Source of the DNA: CAYYYA01 sp964517065
GTDB taxonomy: Bacteria; Patescibacteriota; Patescibacteriia; UBA1558; 2-01-FULL-52-15
NCBI GenBank assembly: GCA_964517065.1
Contig: CAZFBK010000002.1
Coordinates: 4,843-68,842, forward strand
Length of the DNA stretch: 64,000 bases
Reading direction: 5' to 3'
The notes below the pieces were generated by a model, which was given only the letters and a program-made list of their open reading frames with translations, searched no databases and was not told the origin of the DNA. This document shows, in pieces, positions 32,772-39,286 of this stretch. Positions within the stretch are counted from its first letter, which is position 1. The number at the start of each line of letters is the position of its first letter. The position numbers and the translations under genes were made by a program.

Positions 32772-32951
32772 ATGAAAACGGTACTACGTTTCTTGGCTGC
32801 AGCTACGGTGGGGTGGTGTGCAGCTGATTGGCTTAAACTCAAACCAGCAAATCCGATCATGACGACGGTGGCAATCACCCTTTCCCTGCTGTGGCTGGTA
32901 TCAATCTGGCTAGGGAGAAAAAACCGCAACAAAGCTCAAACCGGGAGGTAA
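32772..32951 (+). CDS. island gene 1: 59-residue membrane protein
   Basis: Start fixed by AAGGAG 8 nt before ATG 32772. Two hydrophobic stretches (about 4-17 and 28-46) surround a short DWLKLKPANP turn, and the C-terminus is basic (RKNRNKAQTGR). The stop codon TAA is built into the SD of the next gene (GGGAGGTAA), so the two are translationally linked. No family is recognised. Confidence 0.65.
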   Translation: MKTVLRFLAAATVGWCAADWLKLKPANPIMTTVAITLSLLWLVSIWLGRKNRNKAQTGR

Positions 32952-32957
32952 CTGAAC

Positions 32958-33206
32958 ATGCAGATCCTCGTCGCCGTCATGATCTGGCTGACACTCGGCC
33001 TGATCGGACACTGTGTTACGGTTGCTGTTCTGAACAAGATGGCAATCGCCGTACCTCACCGCTACTCAAGAATTCCGCTCGGGTTCAACATCCGGCGTAA
33101 TGTCGCCACAGGGCCTTCAAGTTTTGTCTTTGGGATAGCATCGCTCCTCGTTCTCCGACACGAGATGAGGAGTGTCTCCAGTACACGCTGTCAAATCGGG
33201 AGGTAA
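32958..33206 (+). CDS. island gene 2: 82-residue membrane protein
   Basis: Starts at ATG 32958, preceded by GGGAGGTAACTGAAC. Hydrophobic helix at residues 2-25, a second weak one at 55-67, basic C-terminus. It ends GR followed by TAA inside the next SD, exactly like gene 1; the 18-nt junction is repeated verbatim at both gene borders. No family recognised. Confidence 0.65.
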   Translation: MQILVAVMIWLTLGLIGHCVTVAVLNKMAIAVPHRYSRIPLGFNIRRNVATGPSSFVFGIASLLVLRHEMRSVSSTRCQIGR

Positions 33207-33212
33207 CTGAAC

Positions 33213-33992
33213 ATGCGTCAAGTTCGCAATCTGATTCTCACCGCGCTGCTAACGGCCACTGTGTCCTTCGCCTTCGGCTGGACTCTTCTTCTCCTAGCCA
33301 TCGCTTTCCTCGTGGGAGCTATGGCTACCGGTGTCCGTATCATCTACTGGGAATGGGATCAGGAATGGTTCGCCATCGCACTGGCCAGCATCGTCGGCAG
33401 CTGCGTCGGGGGCTACGTCTGGTACCGATGCATGGGTAATGCCGTTGAAGCGACGGCCGGCGCACTCTTCGCTCCTAGCTTCATTCTCGGCAGCGCTCTC
33501 ATGGCTTTCGTGCAATGGAGTCTAATGAAGATCGTCAGAGCGGCGCGTAGGTCATACCGACGACGTGGGAATGCAGTGTTACTCGCGATGGTATCGGCGG
33601 TTCTGGTTTTGCCGCTGACCGCCACTGACTCGTTCAGCCAGGGCTGGACCTACACGGGCAAAGATCATAACGAATTGATCAGAGCCTCCACTATCCCCGA
33701 TCTGGCAACCCTACTGGGTCAGAATGTGCTGTATATCCGGCAGAAGGACAGTGACCACACTTCTTACGGAGCCATCATCAGTGGCTTCGAGATCAACGAC
33801 TACAGCGTCAAGCTGTACCTCTCGGGTCAGCCGCTGACTACGTATCTGCAGTTCACTCCAGCAGAATACGCACCCGCTGGGTGGCAACTCATAAACGTAC
33901 TAGGCCAGCTAGACTTCCAGCGACAACAGCCAATCGATCTCTATTGGCTCAAAGTGACTGAAAGTTCCTACGTTACCAAGAAAAAGAAATAG
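33213..33992 (+). CDS. island gene 3: multi-pass membrane protein with outside domain
   Basis: 259 residues. Helices at about 7-22, 24-43, 52-71 and 80-103, a basic loop (KIVRAARRSYRRRG), and a fifth hydrophobic segment at about 118-136 ending in small residues that could be a cleavage site. The remaining ~120 residues form a hydrophilic domain (GWTYTGKDHNELI, YGAIISGFEIND) with a basic KKKK end. SD GGGAGG. No known family. It is the largest multi-pass protein of the island and a candidate channel or scaffold. Confidence 0.75.
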   Translation: MRQVRNLILTALLTATVSFAFGWTLLLLAIAFLVGAMATGVRIIYWEWDQEWFAIALASIVGSCVGGYVWYRCMGNAVEATAGALFAPSFILGSALMAFVQWSLMKIVRAARRSYRRRGNAVLLAMVSAVLVLPLTATDSFSQGWTYTGKDHNELIRASTIPDLATLLGQNVLYIRQKDSDHTSYGAIISGFEINDYSVKLYLSGQPLTTYLQFTPAEYAPAGWQLINVLGQLDFQRQQPIDLYWLKVTESSYVTKKKK

Positions 33993-34097
33993 CACCCATC
34001 ACGGGTGGGACCAATTCCCGAGCCAAGGCACACGCCACGGCTCGGGGATCCACTTGAATCTTTAGCAGAGATTAATCTCTGAAGCTTCAAGTGGATC
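33993..34097 (+). promoter_or_regulatory. island double-hairpin module 1
   Basis: CACCC/GGGTG (33993-34007), then CCCGAGCC (34017-34024) with GGCTCGGG (34039-34046), then GATCCACTTGAA (34047-34058) with TTCAAGTGGATC (34086-34097; perfect 12 bp). The last loop contains the 16-nt palindrome CAGAGATTAATCTCTG. It lies between genes 3 and 4. Confidence 0.75.
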
Positions 34098-34155
34098 TCA
34101 CGATCACGTTCTTCAAAACTAACAAGCGGATATTCAATCCGCGGAGCAGACAACC

Positions 34156-34419
34156 ATGCTCACTGGTATCATTGTCGCAGTGATATACGGCCACCTCGGC
34201 TGTGGAGCGCTCGGAGGAGCACACTTCTCCCCTATTCTACGACGGAGAATGCGTCATCTCAACGAACGGTACTTTGCCACCCGCGTTGATGTGATGATCG
34301 CCTTGTTCTGCGGTCTCTACACTCTCGTCCAAGTCATCCGCATCATAATCGATACGGAGCGGGAAATCTCACGACGAAGGAAGGAGAACGGAAATCATGA
34401 CAGACCCCATTGGTCTTGA
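34156..34419 (+). CDS. island gene 4: 87-residue membrane protein
   Basis: GGAG about 9 nt before ATG 34156. Helices at about 2-24 and 46-64, then a charged tail (DTEREISRRRKENGNHDRPHWS). The last 23 bp overlap gene 5, whose SD lies inside this reading frame. No family recognised. Confidence 0.65.
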   Translation: MLTGIIVAVIYGHLGCGALGGAHFSPILRRRMRHLNERYFATRVDVMIALFCGLYTLVQVIRIIIDTEREISRRRKENGNHDRPHWS

Positions 34420-34783
34420 CGTTCGCAAGATCACACTGTGGATCCGTATGATGGTATTATGCTTCGCAGCGGTCATTGGTGCCGTCGCCGGCGTTACAGT
34501 GTCACATCGGTTCACCACCGACAAGACAGTAACCGTGTCGCATGTTGACACGGCACGAGTCACCACCAGGCACATCAACGACGCCTGGGAGGTTATCTTC
34601 GAGGTCGAAGGTCCTACCAGTGAAACGTCGCCGTCGTTCACTTTCAAAGACGAGGAGATGTTTCACCGCTACGATGGGAAGCAGTTCGTTCGCGTCTCGT
34701 GGCGGGAAATCTTCCGCGAGGTGTATCGCGATGGGAAGGCCGAACGATCACTGATAAAACAGGAACTCGTTGAGGCGTATTGA
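34397..34783 (+). CDS. island gene 5: single-pass protein with small outside domain
   Basis: 128 residues. One helix at about 17-36 (MMVLCFAAVIGAVAGVTV), then a beta-rich region (TVTVSHVDTARVTTRHINDAWEVIFEVEG) and a charged C-terminus (REIFREVYRDGKAERSL). It overlaps gene 4 by 23 bp and carries its SD (AAGGAG) within gene 4. Unknown function. Confidence 0.65.
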   Translation: MTDPIGLDVRKITLWIRMMVLCFAAVIGAVAGVTVSHRFTTDKTVTVSHVDTARVTTRHINDAWEVIFEVEGPTSETSPSFTFKDEEMFHRYDGKQFVRVSWREIFREVYRDGKAERSLIKQELVEAY

Positions 34784-34836
34784 ACCCCAGATCCACAATT
34801 TCGGAGCGACACTCAACCAAAAAGGGAGGAACTGTA

Positions 34837-35172
34837 ATGCTGAGACTTGTTGTCGTCTGGTGGCTACCGGAAGGCGACCAACCGGGCGCCTTGGAAGTTG
34901 GCGTCACTGAGTGCGCCAGCCTGGTGGATTTGGCCTTTGAAAGACAAAATCTGCCTTGCCGGGTACTGGAATTTTTCGAATATACACCAGGGTCAATTCC
35001 CGGCTGCATCGACTCTCTCCATCAGATGTCAGCCTTCATGCACATCAGAAACTCTGACGACATTGATACAATCCAACGCTTCACCCTCAAGGTCATGAGC
35101 GATATCCTGAATCGGATGCTCAAGAAATACCAGTGGGATTGGGAGAAGCAGGAGATCGTTCCGCGGACCTGA
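34837..35172 (+). CDS. island gene 6: soluble 111-residue protein
   Basis: Start set at ATG 34837 by GGGAGG at 34824-34829; the longer TTG frame has no SD. The protein lacks a signal or anchor: LRLVVVWWLPEGD opens, helices follow, and KVMSDILNRMLKKYQWDWEKQ ends it. It is one of only two clearly soluble island products, so it may be a cytosolic partner. No domain recognised. Confidence 0.65.
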   Translation: MLRLVVVWWLPEGDQPGALEVGVTECASLVDLAFERQNLPCRVLEFFEYTPGSIPGCIDSLHQMSAFMHIRNSDDIDTIQRFTLKVMSDILNRMLKKYQWDWEKQEIVPRT

Positions 35173-35193
35173 ACTTGCCAACCATCGGCCGTC

Positions 35194-35337
35194 CCCCGAG
35201 CCGCAGCGTGCTACGGCTCGGGGATCAATTCAAACTTTGTAGTGCAAACTAAAAAGTTTAAACTGATCTTTGTTCTTTACAACTATTCCACTTACATTAT
35301 CGCGGATATTTCTTGTCCTCGGTAATGTGAGTGGAAT
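35194..35337 (+). promoter_or_regulatory. island double-hairpin module 2
   Basis: CCCCGAGCC (35194-35202) with GGCTCGGGG (35215-35223), directly followed by a GATC...GATC-bounded stem (AAACTTT/AAAGTTT, 35223-35268). A third stem pairs 35285-35302 with 35320-35337 (ATTCCACTTACATTA with TAATGTGAGTGGAAT, one G-T mismatch). The first hairpin repeats module 1. Confidence 0.7.
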
Positions 35338-35367
35338 CAAACAACAATTCAACCATGGAGGTCTGTT

Positions 35368-35784
35368 TTGAAGCGATTTCTCGCTTTCTTCGGTGCGCAC
35401 TATGGTGTCCTGCTCTGCGTCTGTCTCATGATGGTCGTCATCTTCGGCTGCCGAGACACCGCTAAGATGTACCAGGATCTCTCGGAGAAACACTGGTCGT
35501 ATCTGATAATCCGCGACCAAGCGCTTACCGTGGAGAAAATAATCCTGAAGCGCTTGGTGGAAATACCACCAGATACCAGCGTCATCGGTAGTCGTCTGCG
35601 GCAACAAAAATGTCTCACCAGAGAGCTAGCATTAGCTGCGAGCATGTACAACACTGCCGCCAGTCAAATCGATAGCTCGATGGTCAAGAGCTGGGATCTG
35701 CCTGTGAAGGTAGCGCTGACGACACACAAATCCCCGACCGGTCCTTCCACTGCGGTGTTGCGAACTTTCGCGACGGTGAAGTAG
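35368..35784 (+). CDS. island gene 7: probable lipoprotein
   Basis: Starts at TTG 35368 with GGAGG ending 6 nt upstream. 138 residues. The N-terminal hydrophobic segment ends VVIFGC, resembling a lipobox with Cys28 as the lipidation site, although the -2 Phe is atypical. The mature part is helical, with EKIILKRLVEI and RQQKCLTRELALAASMYNTAASQID. No family recognised. Confidence 0.6.
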   Translation: MKRFLAFFGAHYGVLLCVCLMMVVIFGCRDTAKMYQDLSEKHWSYLIIRDQALTVEKIILKRLVEIPPDTSVIGSRLRQQKCLTRELALAASMYNTAASQIDSSMVKSWDLPVKVALTTHKSPTGPSTAVLRTFATVK

Positions 35785-35792
35785 GTGATCGG

Positions 35793-36227
35793 ATGCAACT
35801 ACGTGAGTACGACCACTATTGGTTTGCAGCCAATGCCCGGATCGATCTGGCGCCGAGGTTACTAAGCCATATACCTCGTTTGTCGCGAGTAGAAGATGAC
35901 CGTAACAATATACTCATTCTGTCGCTCGTCAGGCTTGTTGATGATGTCACAGCAGAACGTGCCATACTCGCCCTTAGACTGGTCGCAGGATACATCAAAC
36001 GAGACAAGGGCAATCAACTGCTGGAGTGGCTCGTGGTCTGCCTGCTAGCAACAGTAGACATACCGGAAGAACAAAAACTAGACTGTATTCGTGCCGTTGA
36101 TCGCTATACCGGCGTCAGTACTTTCCCGCCGGCGAAAAAGCTGGCTCGACTTCTGCTACACTTCCCACTTGAACCGTGGAAGTTAATCGCGGAATGTGCA
36201 CAAGAGCCAAAAACGATCCACGAATAA
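35793..36227 (+). CDS. island gene 8: helical soluble protein
   Basis: 144 residues without signal or anchor; AGGTGAT precedes the ATG. All-helical appearance with repeated Leu/Ala segments (LSLVRLVDDVTAERAILALRLVAGYIKR, LLEWLVVCLLATVDIPEEQK), like a small HEAT-like or adaptor fold, which is inference from pattern only. It starts 8 bp after gene 7. Confidence 0.6.
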   Translation: MQLREYDHYWFAANARIDLAPRLLSHIPRLSRVEDDRNNILILSLVRLVDDVTAERAILALRLVAGYIKRDKGNQLLEWLVVCLLATVDIPEEQKLDCIRAVDRYTGVSTFPPAKKLARLLLHFPLEPWKLIAECAQEPKTIHE

Positions 36228-36278
36228 AGCGTGACGTCGTTCCACACACCTATGCGATCTAAGCGCGAAAGGACTTCG

Positions 36279-36514
36279 ATGAAAAAATACTGTTCGCGAT
36301 TATGGTTGTTGCCTCCCTGGCGGTAGCAGCAAACCTGATCGATCGCCGTGTCTTCGTTCTGATGATGTCCATCTGTTTCCTGCTTCTGAGCCTGATCATG
36401 ATTGATCAGGAGCAAGGGCGAGGCGGCAACGGAAACATCGGCATTTGGATGGTCCTGACAGTAGTGTCAGTCTGCGGAACGGTTGCCTCGGCTCTGAGCC
36501 TCGTCACTCGGTAA
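36279..36514 (+). CDS. island gene 9: small membrane protein with apparent frameshift at an A6 run
   Basis: AAAGGA lies 8 nt before ATG 36279, but the frame from that ATG stops after 15 codons. The frame that continues to 36514 opens at ATG 36302 without an SD. Adding one A to the six-A run at 36282-36287, or a -1 slip there, joins both into MKKILFAIMVVASLAVAANLIDRR and so on, a normal membrane protein of about 78 residues with two or three helices. Either an assembly or sequencing indel or programmed slippage explains it. Confidence 0.6.
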
Positions 36515-36557
36515 GTCTCAACCGGTCTGAATTTTTCACCTCCTCGCCTCGATCACT

Positions 36558-36629
36558 CACCCACCGCGGGTGTAATTGATTGGGGCTCTGACCAAAGATT
36601 TGTAACTAGGTTAAAAATTTTTGGTCAGA
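36558..36629 (+). promoter_or_regulatory. island double-hairpin module 3
   Basis: CACCC (36558-36562) with GGGTG (36568-36572), then TCTGACCAAA (36587-36596) with TTTGGTCAGA (36620-36629; perfect 10 bp, 23-nt loop). Same two-stem layout as modules 1 and 2, in the gap before gene 10. Confidence 0.65.
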
Positions 36630-36669
36630 TGTTCTTCAACAATTTTCTCACACAACAGGAGATAGCGTC

Positions 36670-36927
36670 ATGACCTCGAATCACGTACTGTGGTTCATCG
36701 CCGCTATCTTCGTTTTCTTCGCGGCAGTGATAGCAAGACTCTGGTCTATCAGCAGACCAAAGCCTCGACCCATCGGCCAGCAATGTTTGTTGCTCCTGAC
36801 ACATGCCTGCCTGCTGGTAAGTACCGTCAGCATCATCTGGATCGGTATCGTAATGTTCAAAGCTGTCTATCACGTGGGTTCAGACCCAATGTCTGAACCC
36901 GACACCTTACAGATCACAGGGAGATAA
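36670..36927 (+). CDS. island gene 10: two-helix membrane protein
   Basis: AGGAG about 9 nt before ATG 36670. 85 residues with helices at 7-26 and 38-66 and a short loop RPKPRPIGQQC. It ends ITGR followed by TAA inside the GGGAGATAA SD of gene 11, repeating the stop-in-SD design of genes 1 and 2. No family recognised. Confidence 0.65.
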   Translation: MTSNHVLWFIAAIFVFFAAVIARLWSISRPKPRPIGQQCLLLLTHACLLVSTVSIIWIGIVMFKAVYHVGSDPMSEPDTLQITGR

Positions 36928-36929
36928 CG

Positions 36930-37748
36930 ATGAAAAAGTGGCTTCTGATTTTGCTTGGCGCTCTTGTCGGTATAGCCATCGTGGTGTTCGGTTATCAGTA
37001 TTATTTCCATAAGGACACCAAGAAAAACCGAACCGGCTTTGACACAGCTAAGTCTAGCGTAGCGGCGGACAGCATGGCGGCCATAGCTGAACGCAAGGCG
37101 GAGGCCGCGAAAATCGACACGGTCAGCACGGAGCTGCCGTGGATCGAGGCAGCTCTGGGACGACACAGCCGTCTGTTGCTGCAGCGGCGCTTTGACCGCT
37201 TCGAAAAACTGTTGGTTATGATCCACGGTCCGGACTCCACCCTGCAGATCAGACGGCGCCACAAAGCCGGACTGGATCTGGCGGCTATGCTCCTGAGCTT
37301 CTATGAGCTGCCGTGGGACGAACGTTCGGGTCTGTGCGACAATGGGTTGAACCTGCAAAATGGCGTGGCCGTCATGGACACAGTCATGTCGATCTTGCAG
37401 AGAATTCCTAGGTCGCAGCCCGAGGATATACCCTGGGCAAAGACACTCACAGGAGCAGATCTGCGTCAGCTGGTTCTAACAGATCTGCGCAGTTGTCTCC
37501 TGCAGGTGAGGTCGTCTACGGCGGACACTTCAAGCCAAGAAACCGATGAGGCCTACGCTGACCTGATGACTATCATCCGTCAGGGCGTGGCTCATTACAG
37601 CTTCCGTCTGTACGAATTCGGCTTCACACCGAACGAAGAAAGTCTCTACACAGCTTCCGGCTCTGCAGAGGTGTCACTCGCCAGTCGTAGACACGAACGT
37701 CGCGATCAACGGAATGAGGAGGACGAGGAGGAGGAAACGGATGAATAA
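36930..37748 (+). CDS. island gene 11: anchored protein with large helical domain and acidic tail
   Basis: 272 residues. N-terminal anchor (4-24) with KK before it, then a long helical domain (AIAERKAEAAKIDTVSTELPWIEAAL, LLQRRFDRFEKLLVMIHG, RRRHKAGLDLAAMLLSFYELPW). The tail is highly charged (RRHERRDQRNEEDEEEETDE). A single-pass anchor with a coiled domain fits a structural or assembly role. It overlaps gene 12 by 8 bp. Confidence 0.7.
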   Translation: MKKWLLILLGALVGIAIVVFGYQYYFHKDTKKNRTGFDTAKSSVAADSMAAIAERKAEAAKIDTVSTELPWIEAALGRHSRLLLQRRFDRFEKLLVMIHGPDSTLQIRRRHKAGLDLAAMLLSFYELPWDERSGLCDNGLNLQNGVAVMDTVMSILQRIPRSQPEDIPWAKTLTGADLRQLVLTDLRSCLLQVRSSTADTSSQETDEAYADLMTIIRQGVAHYSFRLYEFGFTPNEESLYTASGSAEVSLASRRHERRDQRNEEDEEEETDE

Positions 37749-38139
37749 ACGAATGCTCGTTCTGATCGTACTGGGTATCGTTGGTGGCGTAATGCTGAAT
37801 CAGGTCGCCAACTATGTGACCCAGAAAGGGATCGACCGGCAAAACCGTCACAACGCTCGTATGGTGGTCGAAACCATCGAGCATGAACAGCTCACCAACC
37901 CAGATGAGTCTCTCTCTGCGGAGCATATCAAGGCCGCAGTGGAGATCCAGCTGACGAAGGGCGAGATCATCAACCCCTTCTTCGCCGACCGGGAAATCTC
38001 AGTGTCAGTCGACACGGAACCGCCGAAGGATGAAATACCGGGAGATATCAGGATCATCTCCCGTACCGATGGACGCTACACCGTGATCGCTTACGGCGAT
38101 AAGCACTGTCCAACAGTGTACGACCTGACCGGGGAATAA
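37741..38139 (+). CDS. island gene 12: possible pseudopilin-like protein
   Basis: Start at ATG 37741 after GGAGGAGG. 132 residues. The layout recalls a type II/IV pseudopilin: hydrophobic helix at residues 4-22, amphipathic helix (RQNRHNARMVVETIEHE), then INPFFADREISVSV and PGDIRIISRTDGRYTVIAYGD, similar to the C-terminal beta region of GspG-like proteins. The prepilin-peptidase site (Gly followed by Phe-Thr-x-x-Glu) is missing, so the resemblance may be by chance. It is the last gene before the main terminator. Confidence 0.6.
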   Translation: MNKRMLVLIVLGIVGGVMLNQVANYVTQKGIDRQNRHNARMVVETIEHEQLTNPDESLSAEHIKAAVEIQLTKGEIINPFFADREISVSVDTEPPKDEIPGDIRIISRTDGRYTVIAYGDKHCPTVYDLTGE

Positions 38140-38150
38140 ACCCCAACCGG

Positions 38151-38197
38151 CCGCCGAGATTCCTATCCGCACTTTGGATAGGGCTCGGCGGTTTTTT
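38151..38197 (+). terminator. main terminator of the island operon
   Basis: CCGCCGAG (38151-38158) with CTCGGCGG (38184-38191) and an inner CCTATCC/GGATAGG stem, followed by six T. Confidence 0.9.
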
Positions 38198-38357
38198 CTT
38201 CACAAAATAACCAACCCTCGCCGAAGGTGAGGGTAGATAAAAAAAGAAAGAAACCCGCCGTAACTTTAGTGAAGGTGGGTGCATAGCTTTGGCGACGGGT
38301 GATATTGTATATCAAAATATTCATGAGCTAAACCAACCTGACGCCCGCATATCCACC

Positions 38358-38386
38358 TTGACGCCTGACAATCAAACTCCTAGTAT
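38358..38386 (+). promoter_or_regulatory. promoter of island gene 13
   Basis: TTGACG (38358-38363), 17 nt, TAGTAT (38381-38386). The leader is about 45 nt, ending in the GGAGG SD. Confidence 0.6.
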
Positions 38387-38435
38387 AGATAAGCCCGCTC
38401 GTTCTTTGGGTGTTTGTCTAACACGGAGGTTGACC

Positions 38436-38819
38436 ATGACGCTACCGCAGATTGTTCATAACCTCTTCCAAGTAAGCCTGTACTTGTTGGCTTACGATCT
38501 GATTGGTACCGCTGTACTCCTGCCTGGCCTTTGGTTTATCTCTCACTTATTCTTTACCCGTAGGAAGAACTCTGTGCCGCAGGATTTCTGCCCGGAGTTT
38601 ACACCGGAGGTTGTCAGCGCACCGCCGCCGGTGACAAGCCAACCCGAGCAGCTTCCTATCAGAGGACAGACGGCAGAGGTGGAAGCCTTCCTGCGCGACA
38701 TGTCATTCTTTCACGAAGACATCATCGGCATCGAAAGGCTCGTTGCCTCTCTGGCGACGCTACCGCCTAGCTCATCTGCTAAGGAGGGAAATGACAACAC
38801 ACCCTACTATGAGAACTAA
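38436..38819 (+). CDS. island gene 13: anchored protein with Pro-rich linker
   Basis: GGAGG at 38425-38429 fixes ATG 38436; the longer frame reads through the promoter. 127 residues: one long hydrophobic region (10-42), a basic stop-transfer (FFTRRKN), a Pro/Val-rich linker (TPEVVSAPPPVTSQPEQ) and a short helical end. A cytosolic or surface tether is plausible. It forms its own transcription unit. Confidence 0.65.
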   Translation: MTLPQIVHNLFQVSLYLLAYDLIGTAVLLPGLWFISHLFFTRRKNSVPQDFCPEFTPEVVSAPPPVTSQPEQLPIRGQTAEVEAFLRDMSFFHEDIIGIERLVASLATLPPSSSAKEGNDNTPYYEN

Positions 38820-38834
38820 CCGTCTCAGCACAAA

Positions 38835-38866
38835 CCGCCCGGCGACTCGTTCGTTCGGGCGGCTTT
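38835..38866 (+). terminator. terminator after island gene 13
   Basis: CCGCCCG (38835-38841) with CGGGCGG (38856-38862), followed by CTTTATTA. Confidence 0.75.
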
Positions 38867-38908
38867 ATTATAGTTTACGAATAAAAACCCAAGCTTTTCC
38901 GCTATGGG

Positions 38909-38936
38909 TTGACTATTCCTGCAGAAGGAGAATAAT
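38909..38936 (+). promoter_or_regulatory. possible promoter of island gene 14
   Basis: TTGACT (38909-38914), 16 nt, AATAAT (38931-38936). The spacing and -10 are acceptable but not strong. Confidence 0.4.
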
Positions 38937-38986
38937 TACACCAATCCCCCATGTTCATGGTCCTTCAACCTGAGAGGAGTCACCGT

Positions 38987-39127
38987 ATGGCGCTCATCAT
39001 TGTTGGACTTATCCTCCTGATTCGTATCGAGATGAGTCGTTCATTGCACATCGACTCCTTTGGAATCGACGACTTCGAACATCCTCACCCCGATCATCCG
39101 CCGGATTGGAAGCTTCTGCCCAACTGA
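38987..39127 (+). CDS. island gene 14: 46-residue single-helix protein
   Basis: GAGAGGAG lies 7 nt before ATG 38987; the gene ends at TGA 39125-39127. An N-terminal hydrophobic helix (ALIIVGLILLI) is followed by an acidic, His/Pro-rich tail (DDFEHPHPDHPPDW) that could bind metal. Its SD, its own promoter and its place between terminators support it despite its size. Confidence 0.55.
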   Translation: MALIIVGLILLIRIEMSRSLHIDSFGIDDFEHPHPDHPPDWKLLPN

Positions 39128-39197
39128 GCCAGCTCTCCTTCTAGCGACAGCGTCCCGCTCTCACGAGCCGGGGCGTTTTCGTTTGATAACCAGATAA

Positions 39198-39237
39198 CCA
39201 AAAAGCCCCGTTCGTCATCAGACATCTGAGGCTTTCA
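39198..39237 (-). terminator. weak terminator after fusA
   Basis: On the minus strand AAAGCC and GGCTTT pair around a 22-nt loop and are followed by TTGG. It ends the str transcript and faces the island's last gene. Confidence 0.45.
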
Positions 39238-39252
39238 ACTTGGCATGTATTT

Positions 39253-39286
39253 CCCCTCCTTTATAAGGAGGGGTTAGGGGAGGTCT
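39253..39286. repeat. CCCCTCCTT/AAGGAGGGG repeat, copy 2
   Basis: CCCCTCCTT-TAT-AAGGAGGGG followed by TTAGGGGAGGTCT; it abuts the fusA stop codon. Copy 1 is at 18611-18643. Confidence 0.75.

Larger units (their letters stand above)
32591..39190 (+). other. island of 14 small, mostly membrane-anchored orphan genes inserted between fusA and tuf
   Basis: All genes run opposite to the flanking ribosomal operons. Nearly all starts have strong SDs, unlike native genes. Base composition is richer in GC: two 60-base rows counted by hand (33361 and 37081) are about 63-65% GC, against about 38% for row 18901 and 50% for row 20041. It has its own promoter (32601-32629), internal double-hairpin modules and a strong terminator (38151-38197). 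No integrase, transposase or terminal direct repeat was seen. A transferred element or a lineage-specific surface system are the leading readings. Confidence 0.7.

Noticed and set aside
34780..34836. Upstream TTG start for island gene 6
   Set aside because: No SD, and GGGAGG sits exactly before ATG 34837.
32591..39190. Prophage or integrative element with att sites
   Set aside because: No integrase, transposase, terminase, capsid or replication gene and no direct repeat at the two borders was seen; transfer is argued only from composition, SDs and position.
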